33,968 nt of DNA from Bacteroidales bacterium (GCA_021738625.1 JAIPBS010000043.1:1-33968), one strand, 5' to 3'; shown: positions 24,424 through 32,809, counted from the first letter of the stretch. Translations and numbers: made by a program. The notes: generated by a model from the sequence alone, not told the origin.

Positions 24424-25365
24424 ATGTATAAATATCTCTTTGGACCAGTGCCCTCAAGGCGTTTGGGCATGTCGTTGGGCGTTGACCTTGTTCCGCATAA
24501 AGTGTGTTCGCTGAATTGCGTTTATTGCGAATGCGGCCCCACAACCAAACCAACGCTCGACCGGATGGAGTATGTTCCGTATGAAAAAGTAAGAGAGGAA
24601 CTTGAAGATTATTTTAAGAATAACAAAGATCCTGATTACATCACCTTTTCAGGGGCAGGCGAACCAACATTGAACAAACGCATAGGAGATGTTTTGAAAT
24701 TCATCAAATCAAAAAAACCTGATATTCCGGTTGCAGTGCTAACCAATGGGACACTTTTCAGGTTTGAAGAAGTAAGGAAAGAACTCATGGAAGCCGATCT
24801 GGTTTTACCTTCACTGGATGCTGCAACCGATCTGGCTTTCCAACGGATCAACCGGCCTGATGACTGCCTTGATATCAATACGTATCTCAGAGGGCTGGAA
24901 GACTTCAGGAAAGAATTCAGGGGCGATATCTGGCTTGAAGTTTTTATCCTGCCCGGATTTAATGACGATAAACGCAACCTGAACCTATTGCGTGAAGCCA
25001 TCCTCCGCATTAAACCCAACAGGGTGCAGCTCAATACCCTAGACAGGCCGGGTACGATCGAAAATCTCAGCCCGGCTTCTGAAAACCATTTGAAACAAAT
25101 CGCTGCCGACTGGAGCCTTAATAATGTGGAGATCATCGCAAAACCCGCCAAAAGAAAAGATATTAAATCCTACCGGGAAGATAAGGAATCGGCCATACTG
25201 GAAACCATCGTCCGGAGGCCCTGCACTGCCGAAGATCTGGCCCAGATCCTCGGTCTTCACCTGAATGAAGTGAACAAATACCTGGATGTGCTTGAACATG
25301 AAAAAAAGATCAGCGGGCAACGACAGGAGAGAGGAATCTTTTATAAAGGGATTCAGGCGCAATAA
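24424..25365 (+). CDS. Radical SAM protein with C-terminal winged helix (COG0731-like)
   Basis: The 313-residue protein begins YKYLFGPVPSRRLGMSLGVD, and Cys28, Cys32 and Cys35 form the CxxxCxxC cluster motif (CSLNCVYC). The SAM-binding GAGEPT follows. The C-terminal ~60 residues look like a winged helix (AEDLAQILGLHLNEVNKYLDVLEH). The family is wyosine-synthase-like Fe-S oxidoreductases of unknown substrate. It lies 82 bases after the NifX-like gene with a weak inverted repeat between, and is in the same orientation, so probably part of the same unit. Confidence 0.87.
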   Translation: MYKYLFGPVPSRRLGMSLGVDLVPHKVCSLNCVYCECGPTTKPTLDRMEYVPYEKVREELEDYFKNNKDPDYITFSGAGEPTLNKRIGDVLKFIKSKKPDIPVAVLTNGTLFRFEEVRKELMEADLVLPSLDAATDLAFQRINRPDDCLDINTYLRGLEDFRKEFRGDIWLEVFILPGFNDDKRNLNLLREAILRIKPNRVQLNTLDRPGTIENLSPASENHLKQIAADWSLNNVEIIAKPAKRKDIKSYREDKESAILETIVRRPCTAEDLAQILGLHLNEVNKYLDVLEHEKKISGQRQERGIFYKGIQAQ

Positions 25366-25389
25366 AAACCTGAACATAATTACAATGAG

Positions 25390-25425
25390 TTTTCTTGCAT
25401 AATGAACATATGTTCATTAATTTTG
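25390..25425 (+). promoter_or_regulatory. Promoter with palindromic operator, copy 2 (flavoprotein)
   Basis: Bases 25390-25419 are identical to 21148-21177. The perfect 20-bp palindrome (25400-25419) sits between TTG (25395-25397) and a -7 box TAATTTTG (25418-25425), again 20 bases apart, 25 bases before the flavoprotein ATG. The same regulator should control both promoters. Confidence 0.85.
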
Positions 25426-25450
25426 TCAAAAACAATCAATCCTTTACGAC

Positions 25451-26812
25451 ATGAAAACCTATGATGTAATTATTATCGGTGCCGGTCCGGCGGGTATTAT
25501 CACCGGCACAACGGCCAGGAAAAACAATCCCGAAAAATCCATGCTGATGCTGAAAGAAGAAGAGAAGGGCCTTGTTCCATGTGGCATTCCTTATATCTTT
25601 CATTCCCTGGGCGACGTGGACAAGAATAAAATGGGGCCCAAACCTTTCATCGAGGCCGGCGGCGAGGTGCTGGCGGATGCGGTGGAGGAAGTCATGCTGA
25701 AAGAAAAGCAGGTACGGTTGAAGTCGGGCAAAACATTTGGCTTTGGCAAACTTGTTTTTGCGACCGGTTCCCTACCCATTGTTCCGAAATTTATTCCGGG
25801 ATATGACCTTAAAAATGTTTTTTACATCAAGAAGAGCTACAATTATATCGAACATCTTTTCAATGAATTAAAAAACAAAAAAAACATTGTGATCGTGGGC
25901 GGCGGATTCATCGGTGCAGAGGTGGCCGAGCAACTGGCACTGGAGGATGGCAAAAAGGTTTCCCTGGTTGAAATGGAAGAACAGTGCTTTATGCGGGCCT
26001 TTTCATCTGAGCTTAGCAAGCTTGCAACCGACGCCCTGCGCGAAACCGCTGTGGATGTTTACACCTCAACAAAAGTCGAGAAAATTAAAGGTAAGTCCGG
26101 GCAGGTTGAAAAGGTTGAATTGAGCAACGGGGAATCCCTGGATGCCGATGCGGTGATTATGTCGATTGGTTACCGCCCCAACACCGAACTGGCAGAAAAA
26201 GCCGGGTTTCCCCTGAACAAAATGGGCGCCATCGTGGTGGATAACTACGAACGCACAACAGTGAAAGATGTTTGCGCGGTGGGCGATTGCTCGCAAACCA
26301 TCGGGTTTCTTACAGGCAATCTCGACAACATCATGCTGGCCTCCACCGCCACGGCTGAGGCGAGGGTACTGGGATACAACCTGTTCGGCATCAAAGTGAA
26401 AAAATGCTTCATCGGAACCCTGGCTGTATTTTCGACTGAGATCAACGGCCTGGCCATGGCCGGCGCCGGCGTGAACGAAAGCAATGCAGCCGAAGCCAAT
26501 GTGGAATGTATCTCTGCCAAATTCTCCGATGTGGACCGGCATCCAGCATCCTTTTCAGATACCAGCCCGCTTACCGTTAAGTTATATGTTTCGCCTTCCG
26601 ACGGCCATATTTTAGGTGGCGAGGTCTGGGGAAGCAAAAGCGCCGGGGAGATCATCAACACCATCAGCCTGGCCATACAGAAAGGGGTGACCGTTTACGA
26701 GCTGATCTCCTATCAGATCGGGACCCATCCCCTGCTTACGGCAGCGCCGACCAAAGCCGTTCTGATCAAGGCAGCCGAAATGGCCATCACCAAAATCAAG
26801 CAAAACAAATAA
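25451..26812 (+). CDS. FAD-dependent pyridine nucleotide-disulfide oxidoreductase (CoA-disulfide reductase/NADH oxidase type)
   Basis: The 453-residue enzyme has an FAD-binding GAGPAG (10-15), a single active cysteine Cys44 in GLVPCGIPY, a second Rossmann IVIVGGGFIGAEVAEQ for NAD(P)H, VGDCSQT, and a C-terminal dimerisation domain. One cysteine in the C-G-I-P-Y context is the pattern of CoA-disulfide reductases, polysulfide reductases and Nox enzymes. The electron acceptor is open. The shared operator ties it to the ORP-like cluster, so it may supply or remove electrons, or protect against disulfide or oxygen stress. Confidence 0.9.
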   Translation: MKTYDVIIIGAGPAGIITGTTARKNNPEKSMLMLKEEEKGLVPCGIPYIFHSLGDVDKNKMGPKPFIEAGGEVLADAVEEVMLKEKQVRLKSGKTFGFGKLVFATGSLPIVPKFIPGYDLKNVFYIKKSYNYIEHLFNELKNKKNIVIVGGGFIGAEVAEQLALEDGKKVSLVEMEEQCFMRAFSSELSKLATDALRETAVDVYTSTKVEKIKGKSGQVEKVELSNGESLDADAVIMSIGYRPNTELAEKAGFPLNKMGAIVVDNYERTTVKDVCAVGDCSQTIGFLTGNLDNIMLASTATAEARVLGYNLFGIKVKKCFIGTLAVFSTEINGLAMAGAGVNESNAAEANVECISAKFSDVDRHPASFSDTSPLTVKLYVSPSDGHILGGEVWGSKSAGEIINTISLAIQKGVTVYELISYQIGTHPLLTAAPTKAVLIKAAEMAITKIKQNK

Positions 26813-26832
26813 TGCCTGAGTGCTTTTTATTA

Positions 26833-26869
26833 GCCACGAAGTCGCTAAGGCTCAAAGGATACACAAAGG
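26833..26869 (+). repeat. Dispersed-repeat-like sequence
   Basis: GCCACGAAGTCGCTAAGG followed by CACAAAGG resembles the intergenic repeat wording (ccacgaag..cacaaag) seen in many Bacteroidota genomes. Only one copy is in the window, so the call rests on memory of the pattern. Confidence 0.3.
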
Positions 26870-26944
26870 GTTTTAAAGGAAAGATCTTTTTAGTTTTACC
26901 GGATTTGTTTCCTGACCGGCCGCTTTTTTTATGAAATTTGCCTT

Positions 26945-27349
26945 ATGCATAAAAACCAATCATACCGGCAGGATCACGAACCGCCCCTTGCCACTGCAAC
27001 ATGGGGATGGAAATTTCATCATATGGGCATCCCCACCAAAACAAAAAGAGCAGGAGAAAAATACATCGCTCACCTGAAATTCTATGTTTCAGGATTTTCC
27101 GAAAGCCCATACGGGATTGAGTGGATGCGTTTCGAAAACGACAGTCCGGTGCATGAACTGGTACAACAACAGCCACATATTGCCTTTGAGGTTGATGACA
27201 TTGATGAAGAGATCCGGAAACATAAACTCCATGTAATCACAGCTCCCAACCCGCCCTCGGAGGGCGTGCGGGTGGCCATGATCGAGCACAATGGCGCGCC
27301 GGTAGAGCTTATCGAGTTCGATGAAAAATGCAAAGCATTTTTCTGTTAG
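26945..27349 (+). CDS. VOC-family (glyoxalase-fold) protein
   Basis: A 134-residue protein with one vicinal-oxygen-chelate domain pair: KFHHMGIPTKTK at the start, HIAFEVDDIDEEI in the middle and HNGAPVELIEF at the end. His26, His78 and Glu121 are candidate metal ligands. Enzymes of this fold act on glyoxal adducts, epoxides or dioxygenase substrates. The substrate is unknown. It lies 132 bases after the flavoprotein gene with no clear terminator between, so joint transcription is possible. Confidence 0.75.
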   Translation: MHKNQSYRQDHEPPLATATWGWKFHHMGIPTKTKRAGEKYIAHLKFYVSGFSESPYGIEWMRFENDSPVHELVQQQPHIAFEVDDIDEEIRKHKLHVITAPNPPSEGVRVAMIEHNGAPVELIEFDEKCKAFFC

Positions 27350-27439
27350 ATTCAGTTATACCGATAGGAGCAAGAGGTCAATCATTGCAAACCTGTTCCG
27401 GATCGGTATAAGGCAAAAAACAGGTGAAGTAAAATTTTT

Positions 27440-27447
27440 TATTTTTG
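27440..27447 (+). promoter_or_regulatory. -7 promoter box of the glycosyltransferase gene
   Basis: TATTTTTG fits TAnnTTTG. It overlaps a TTG that could otherwise be read as a start codon (27445) and therefore supports the GTG at 27466 as the real start. Confidence 0.45.
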
Positions 27448-27465
27448 CTTGCAAAGCAATCTTCA

Positions 27466-29289
27466 GTGGAAAACACATTTACCAAAACCGAAAACAGGAT
27501 TTACATAGCTCTTGCCACCCTGATCTGGATTTACCTTTTTCTGCGTGCAGTTCTGGTGCCGCTGGTGCACGACGAGGCGGCAACCTTTTTCTGGTATGTG
27601 CATCCCGGAGAATTCCTTCCCTTCCTGTCGCACTGGGACGCCAACAACCATATCCTGAATTCCTTCCTGAGCTGGTTGTCGTACAAGGCCTTCGGCGCGG
27701 AGGAGTGGGCCCTGCGCCTGCCCAACCTGCTGTTTGCCCCGCTTTTTTTCTTCTACCTCTATAAACTTTCCACCCTGCTTAAACAACCTCCCTTGCGATG
27801 GCTTTTGATCATCCTGCTCCTTTTGTCGCATTATTTCATAGGGTTCTTCAACCTGAGCCGGGGCTACGGCATGTCGATGGCGCTGATGTCCGGAGGGATA
27901 TGGTATGGGATCAAAGCCATGCAGCAACCGTCCAGCCGCAACCTGATCACGGCTTTGTTGTTCTGGTACCTGGCCTGCCTGGCCAATCTTACCCTGATCA
28001 ACAGCATGATCATCATAAGCGGCATTTTGCTGCTGCGCGTCGTTTTCAGCGAAAATACTTCACTTAAGGATATTGTTGGCAGGATCGCTTCGGTTTTGTT
28101 TGCCGGGATCATACCCTTGTTGTTTTTGGCCTGGTATGCCTTTGCCCTGAAAAACAAAGGAGCGCTTTATTATGGCTTGCAGGACGGTTTCTGGGAGGTA
28201 ACCCTCAGCAGCATAACGAAATACCTGGCAGGCAGCGAATCACTGGTTTTCCCCGTGTTTATTGCAATTTACTTTTTGCTGATGATCGCCGGGCTGATCC
28301 GTTTGTTTATTTCTGATAAATGGAAAGAACACCTGACACAACCATTCTTTTTTCTTTCCATTCTTTTTCTTGGAAACATCCTGGCCACCATTTTGCTGAA
28401 CGTTTTGTTCGGGGTCAACTACCCGGAAGACCGGGCGGCGCTTTTTTTCTATCCTTTGTTTGTGCTAAGCCTGATTTTTATCTCCGACAGGATTTTCAGG
28501 CCCATCCGCCGGAAAGGGGCTTACCTGCTCTTTCTGCCATTGCTTTGGATCCCTCTTCATTTTATGATAAATATCAACTTCACCCACGATCTTTTCTTTT
28601 GGGATCAGCGCTTGCCGGAGCGCTTTTATGAACAGGTACGTTCAGCACACAGCGGCAAGTATCCGCCCGGCGTTCAGGCCAACGCCATGCGGCATTTCGT
28701 TTGGCAGTATTACACCTTTATGGATGAGGGAAAGGAGATCAAGGTTCAATACAAAAACCACCCCAGTTTTAATAAAGCGGATTTTATCATCGTGAGGCCG
28801 GAAAACAATCCCCAGTGGAGAATATATTACGACAGCCTGGATTATGACCCGCCATCGGAATTGTATCTGATGAAAAGAAAAAACGCCCTGAAGAAAGATC
28901 TTCTGAAAACGATTTCGGATGAATATACTCAGGAAGGAATCACAGACCGTGAATTTTTCACGCTTTACAAAGGACCAGTGGATTCATTGAAGAATGAATC
29001 GCTTTACATCGGACTGAACCTGGATATCGACAGTCCGCATAAGCCGCTGGTATTAAATGTGGTGGTTGAAGTAAGGAATGCGGAAGGCCAATTCGTGCAA
29101 TATGAATCCCTGGAACTCGACTGGCTTAAAACCGATTGGACGGGAGAGGAAATCTTCACCAATGGCATGCTGATCCCACAATTGCCCGTTGATTCGGAAA
29201 CAATTCTGGTCTACCTGTGGAACCGCGAAAAACAGCGATACCGGCTGAATGGGTATCAAATGGAGATGTTTGTGCTGGAAGGGAAATGA
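27466..29289 (+). CDS. GT-C fold membrane glycosyltransferase (ArnT/PMT-like)
   Basis: This ~607-residue protein has about ten membrane helices and a soluble C-terminal part of ~200 residues. In the first loop it carries VHDEAATFFW and WDANNHILNSFLSW, the acidic motif region of GT-C glycosyltransferases that use polyprenyl-phosphate sugars. The donor and acceptor are not visible. No ATG is near the start; the GTG at 27466 is chosen because the upstream TTG (27445) lies in the promoter box. No other glycan gene adjoins it. Confidence 0.75.
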   Translation: MENTFTKTENRIYIALATLIWIYLFLRAVLVPLVHDEAATFFWYVHPGEFLPFLSHWDANNHILNSFLSWLSYKAFGAEEWALRLPNLLFAPLFFFYLYKLSTLLKQPPLRWLLIILLLLSHYFIGFFNLSRGYGMSMALMSGGIWYGIKAMQQPSSRNLITALLFWYLACLANLTLINSMIIISGILLLRVVFSENTSLKDIVGRIASVLFAGIIPLLFLAWYAFALKNKGALYYGLQDGFWEVTLSSITKYLAGSESLVFPVFIAIYFLLMIAGLIRLFISDKWKEHLTQPFFFLSILFLGNILATILLNVLFGVNYPEDRAALFFYPLFVLSLIFISDRIFRPIRRKGAYLLFLPLLWIPLHFMININFTHDLFFWDQRLPERFYEQVRSAHSGKYPPGVQANAMRHFVWQYYTFMDEGKEIKVQYKNHPSFNKADFIIVRPENNPQWRIYYDSLDYDPPSELYLMKRKNALKKDLLKTISDEYTQEGITDREFFTLYKGPVDSLKNESLYIGLNLDIDSPHKPLVLNVVVEVRNAEGQFVQYESLELDWLKTDWTGEEIFTNGMLIPQLPVDSETILVYLWNREKQRYRLNGYQMEMFVLEGK

Positions 29290-29313
29290 TCACTGTTCAG
29301 GTGCCGACAGCAA

Positions 29314-29973
29314 TCAACCGGGATGGAGGCTGTCGTCATTCCAGTTCCCAGGATTGTTGATGATGTATTTTTTGATCCGTTGATATTCCTGGTCATTTCG
29401 GGTGATGTGATCATAAAAACGGGGCTGCCACGCAAAATTTCGATTGATTTTTCGGGATTCGTATGTTACCCTGCCAGTATACCAATTGAAAATGCGTGAA
29501 ATATTATCATGCAACATCGGGTTTTTTTTGCCGGTGATCCCACCGCGTTTTTTTGGATTGGATGGGTTCACTGTAGAGACGCGATTAATCGCGTCTCTAC
29601 CACAACCACCACGTCCACCATCACCGGGTACACCATCGTGCGTATCCCCACGTACCCCATCGGGCGTGTTGTCGCGCCCACCATCACCGCGCCTATCGTC
29701 ATTTTTGTTTACCGTAATGATCGTATGTATATGATTGGGCATTACAATATATACATCCATCAATGCATATTCGTATCGTTCTGGGATTTCTATCAGAAAT
29801 TCATTGGCCAGATTTCCGATTTCTGAAAAAACCATTTTCCCATCCGCGATTTTGCCGAAAAAACATTCCCTGTCTTTTGTGCACAGCGTGATAAAATAGG
29901 ATGCATTCCACCCGTAATCCCAGTTTGGCAATCTTGCCGACTGAATACGATATCTGTTCCGGAATTTATCCAT
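29314..29973 (-). CDS. REP-associated tyrosine transposase (RAYT) with a Gly/Asp-rich insert
   Basis: The 219-residue Y1/HUH single-strand transposase has YFITLCTKDRECFFG, the HUH motif MPNHIHTIITV (His81, His83) and the C-terminal WQPRFYDHITRNDQEYQRIKKYI with NNPGNW. Between the HUH motif and the C-terminal half is a low-complexity insert (about residues 90-147: DDRRGDGGRDNTPDGVRGD onward) not normal for the family. It contains the translated REP palindrome GRDAINRVST. Its ATG overlaps the upstream stop (TAATG), so it is translated after the beta-barrel gene. RAYTs move REP elements. Confidence 0.88.
   Translation of the reverse strand: MDKFRNRYRIQSARLPNWDYGWNASYFITLCTKDRECFFGKIADGKMVFSEIGNLANEFLIEIPERYEYALMDVYIVMPNHIHTIITVNKNDDRRGDGGRDNTPDGVRGDTHDGVPGDGGRGGCGRDAINRVSTVNPSNPKKRGGITGKKNPMLHDNISRIFNWYTGRVTYESRKINRNFAWQPRFYDHITRNDQEYQRIKKYIINNPGNWNDDSLHPG
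29573..29600. repeat. Perfect 28-bp REP-type palindrome inside the RAYT gene
   Basis: GTAGAGACGCGATT is followed exactly by its reverse complement. This wording (GTAGAGACG..CGTCTCTAC) is a known dispersed palindrome of Bacteroidota and cyanobacteria. It lies in frame and encodes residues about 125-135 of the transposase without a stop. Confidence 0.85.
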
Positions 29974-30734
29974 TATGGGTTGTCTGCCTTCAGAAAGGTA
30001 TAGGTTATTCCGGCGGATGCGTAATTGAACAATGAAAAATTATAAACCTCCTCGTTGTCTGCGCCGCCTTCAAGGATACGGTATCCCGCCCTGATCCTGA
30101 AATGATCTGACAAACCGTAGCTTGCAGCAAGCAACACATCTTCCGCTCTGCCTTGCGGTGCGGCCAATGCATCACCCTCAAGCAAAAGCCCGAAGCGTTC
30201 GCCAACACTCCAGAACAGCCTGAAATTGATCAAAGGGACAAAGCCCACATTGGTTTTCTCCGATGCCAGGCCGGGCGAGGAAAGCGCGATTTTCGCATCC
30301 CTGATCTTTGCAGTGATCCCCAACCCGAATTCCAGACTGGGGTTTTTCACGATGTCGTAGCGGTAGGTTAAGCGGTACGAATTGAATTTATAGGTGCCTT
30401 CTAGCGGGGTGTTTTCCGGGAACACTTCTCCTTCAAACAACACCTCATGAGGTATGCGGCCTTCCGATTTGGTTTGCAGGGGCGCATACAACAACAAAAC
30501 CGTATGGCGCGATTTTATGGTGTAAGCCGCGCTTAATCTGTAAAAGAATGTAGGTTCAGGAACCAGATCGTCCTTCAGGGAAAAACGCGTGCCTCCATCT
30601 CCCGGAATACCGACATTGTTATACCCGGTAAATACAAGGCCCGTTTCCAGGTCGAGCCGGGCCTGGGCCTTTACTGAATTTGAAAGTGAACAGGCCAGAC
30701 ACAAAACAGAAATTGAATAAAGCAAAGTTTTCAT
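29973..30734 (-). CDS. Outer-membrane beta-barrel protein
   Basis: The true start is the ATG at 30734, preceded by a strong GGAGGA site. It gives a 253-residue protein with a signal peptide (MKTLLYSISVLCLACSLS, cut near VKAQA). Alternating beta strands follow (FYRLSAAYTIKSRHTVLLLY, FNSYRLTYRYDIV, FRIRAGYRIL) and it ends at ASAGITYTFLKADNP. This fits a small outer-membrane barrel of unknown role. The frame is open further upstream and joins a beta-lactamase-family remnant, but the signal peptide and ribosome site show the real start. Confidence 0.8.
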   Translation of the reverse strand: MKTLLYSISVLCLACSLSNSVKAQARLDLETGLVFTGYNNVGIPGDGGTRFSLKDDLVPEPTFFYRLSAAYTIKSRHTVLLLYAPLQTKSEGRIPHEVLFEGEVFPENTPLEGTYKFNSYRLTYRYDIVKNPSLEFGLGITAKIRDAKIALSSPGLASEKTNVGFVPLINFRLFWSVGERFGLLLEGDALAAPQGRAEDVLLAASYGLSDHFRIRAGYRILEGGADNEEVYNFSLFNYASAGITYTFLKADNP

Positions 30735-31118
30735 ATTTCCTCCATATGTATTTGCACTTGAAAGTAAATTTTGTTTGATCTCGTTATATTCCAAATCAGA
30801 GAACTGAAAAATGACGGCCGCTGAATAGTCTCCATGGAAATCGGGATAATCAGCATATCTTGCAACCAATTTGTAATTCTGCATTGCCCCGTCATTACTT
30901 AGGATAACCACACCTGTGCTTTCTTCAGGGAAAAAGGCAGTTGCCGATCTGTAGCCGCCCCAGGCTCCATCATGTACAAATGCTTTTTTATCTTTTATTT
31001 CAGTGATGTACAAGCCATATCCATAATCTATGGTATTATCATCGGCTAAACTTCCTTTTGCAGTCATTCTGTCAGAAACAGCACTTCCAACCAGGGCCTT
31101 TCTGTAAAAATTCATCAT
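30735..31118 (-). pseudogene. C-terminal remnant of a serine beta-lactamase-family hydrolase
   Basis: In frame with, and directly upstream of, the beta-barrel gene are ~128 codons. They contain YGYGLYITEIKDKKAFVHDG, GGYRSATAFFPEESTGVV and VILSNDGA. This is the C-terminal part of a class C beta-lactamase/penicillin-binding-protein-like hydrolase (the HxG motif is VHDG). The catalytic Ser-x-x-Lys and Tyr-x-Asn part is missing: an in-frame stop lies about 12 codons upstream. It is a decayed gene, now fused by reading frame to the next gene. Confidence 0.72.
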
Positions 31119-31385
31119 CCAACTGGCCTTTTTTGTTATCCATCCATCTATATATCAGTTTATAACATTCTATCTTGCTGAATTTTCAATCCGTACGTTT
31201 GATCAGCCATAAGCTGCGGGCAAGTTTAAATCCGCTGATTTTCGCAGAATAACATCCAAAACTTAAAAAAACAAAACGCAGCAATAACATCCCATGAAAA
31301 CAATACATCCGATGTTGACGGTAAGTATTAAGGAGGGAAGAAAAGGAGAAAAATATTTCTCCAATATAAAAGTAATCTTCAAAAC
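31119..31385. other. Gap upstream of the beta-lactamase remnant
   Basis: No gene was found. A terminator for the lipoprotein gene lies at 31341-31362. A 5-bp CTGCG/CGCAG inverted repeat near 31215-31250 is too short to name. Confidence 0.3.
31341..31362 (-). terminator. Probable terminator of the lipoprotein gene
   Basis: GGAGAAA / TTTCTCC stem with a four-base loop, followed on the minus strand by TTTTC. It lies 24 bases after the stop of the minus-strand gene. Confidence 0.5.
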
Positions 31386-32195
31386 TTACCAGGCCGTCTG
31401 AACGACAACGTTTACCTTCATCTCCTTATTCTGCAGACATGCATTGAACATTTTATAGCACTCTGAGGCTTTTTCCTTTCCATAAGCCTTTCTTAATACC
31501 GGTTTAATGTCATAGGCTGTGGGGTCGATCACAGGATCCATTAAATATATGTAGGTGAAGGATCCGTCATCATTCTGATTTACCGGACGCAGGAACCTTA
31601 CCGAGTTTTTCAGTTTGGGGTCAATCTTATTGGCAGCAACAGCTAAATGGTTGAAATTGAATTTTTCAAACTGTTCTCTTTTAGCTGGTTTTACTCTATA
31701 CCGCACTACCCACATCGTGTCATTTTCAGCCGCCATCTGCTTTGCAGGAGCATTTTTATTCCACATATCCCGGGTAATTTTCCAGTCCCCATTTACTTTT
31801 TCCCAAGTCAAGATGTATTTGCCCTCACTAATGAGGTAATCCCCCCGGGCAAAGAGTTTAAACATACCCTCCTCCACAGCTGTGTTTCCATTACTTTTGG
31901 CAGACCTGGTCTCGAAAATTGCTTTTTTAATACCTCTTTCCATTCCCGATTTCCAGAATTGCCGGATGTTTTCAGCTCCTTCTATGGCAGGAGTGTTCGG
32001 AGGGAATAGTTGGGCATCGCTGGTATAATAACTTGCTATTGCAGCGGCATCTCCTTTTTCAAAGGCCTCCATGATTGAATTGTTGACAGCTTCAACATCT
32101 TTGCTAACATCTCCAGTTTTCTGTGCACAACTATAGAACAACAGTCCTGAAAGGAAGAAGAAAATCCCATTTTTGATAATTCTTGTTTTTTTCAT
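31386..32195 (-). CDS. Lipoprotein with SnoaL/DUF4440-like domain
   Basis: The 269-residue protein starts with a lipoprotein signal (IFFFLSGLLFYSC then A), Cys lipidation expected. A nuclear-transport-factor-2-like fold follows (about 30-150: AVNNSIMEAFEKGDAAAIAS, YYTSDAQLFPPNTP, GDYLISEGKYILTWEKVNGD). The last ~110 residues (WVVRYRVKPAKREQFEKF to VVVQTAW) resemble an NIPSNAP or dimeric alpha-beta barrel-like half. No catalytic role is proved. A minus-strand -7 box lies at 32263-32270. Single gene. Confidence 0.78.
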   Translation of the reverse strand: MKKTRIIKNGIFFFLSGLLFYSCAQKTGDVSKDVEAVNNSIMEAFEKGDAAAIASYYTSDAQLFPPNTPAIEGAENIRQFWKSGMERGIKKAIFETRSAKSNGNTAVEEGMFKLFARGDYLISEGKYILTWEKVNGDWKITRDMWNKNAPAKQMAAENDTMWVVRYRVKPAKREQFEKFNFNHLAVAANKIDPKLKNSVRFLRPVNQNDDGSFTYIYLMDPVIDPTAYDIKPVLRKAYGKEKASECYKMFNACLQNKEMKVNVVVQTAW

Positions 32196-32262
32196 GATAA
32201 AATTTTTGTTGGTTGCACAATTCTTGCAAATGGTTATAGTAAGAAAATGATAATCTATTCAG

Positions 32263-32270
32263 CAAAATTA
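32263..32270 (-). promoter_or_regulatory. -7 promoter box of the lipoprotein gene
   Basis: On the minus strand TAATTTTG fits TAnnTTTG, 67 bases before the ATG. No clear -33 TTG. Confidence 0.35.
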
Positions 32271-32338
32271 ATCTTTGATACGCAAGTTGCTAGATTTTAT
32301 TGGAAAACTAATTTGGTTGCTGTTTTCTTCAGCTTGTT

Positions 32339-32469
32339 GGTAACGTTTCGCGGCTATGGTGCGTGCCGCGTTTTAATCTACATTTTTTTTTATTTGCACC
32401 GTCTTCAAATTTACCAATATCTTTTCTTAAACGCATTAGCTGCGGCATGCACTTTGAGCCGCTGTTACC
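32339..32469. repeat. 131-bp stem-loop element A (attC-like)
   Basis: Ends pair as GGTAAC / GTTACC (6 bp). A 5/1-base spacer, GCGGCT / AGCCGC (6 bp), a 3/4-base bulge and an 11-bp stem (32359-32369 with 32442-32452, one wobble) surround a 72-base loop. The multi-block stem with unpaired spacers has the build of an integron attC site but the ends do not match RYYYAAC/GTTRRRY. Confidence 0.6.
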
Positions 32470-32485
32470 ATCGTTTTTCTTATTG

Positions 32486-32809
32486 TCAATCAACGTAGGT
32501 CTCCCGGATCACAGATTTGACCTCTTTTATTTCTGGCTGTGACAGCCTTCCCATCACTTTCACGATTCTCCTTTTATCAATTGTTCTTATTTGATCAATG
32601 ACAATCCAGCCGATTTTATTTTCAAACTTAACTTCAATTCTGGTAGGATACTTTTTGGATTTTGTAGTCATTGGCGCTACCACAATGGTCCGAAGATACT
32701 TGTTCATCTCATTTGGTGAAACAATAGCACATGGCCTGGTTTTTTTAATTTCGCTTCCAATTGTTGGATCCAGGTTTACCAGAACAATTTCATATTGGTT
32801 TAATTCCAT
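32486..32809 (-). CDS. mazF: MazF/PemK-family toxin (endoribonuclease)
   Basis: The 107-residue protein has the family start YEIVLVNLDPTIGSEIKKTR and PCAIVSPNEMN, then VVAPMTTKSKKYPTRIEV and IDQIRTIDKRRI. MazF toxins cut mRNA in free form. The start ATG overlaps the antitoxin gene by ten bases. It lies between two stem-loop elements. Confidence 0.92.
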   Translation of the reverse strand: MELNQYEIVLVNLDPTIGSEIKKTRPCAIVSPNEMNKYLRTIVVAPMTTKSKKYPTRIEVKFENKIGWIVIDQIRTIDKRRIVKVMGRLSQPEIKEVKSVIRETYVD

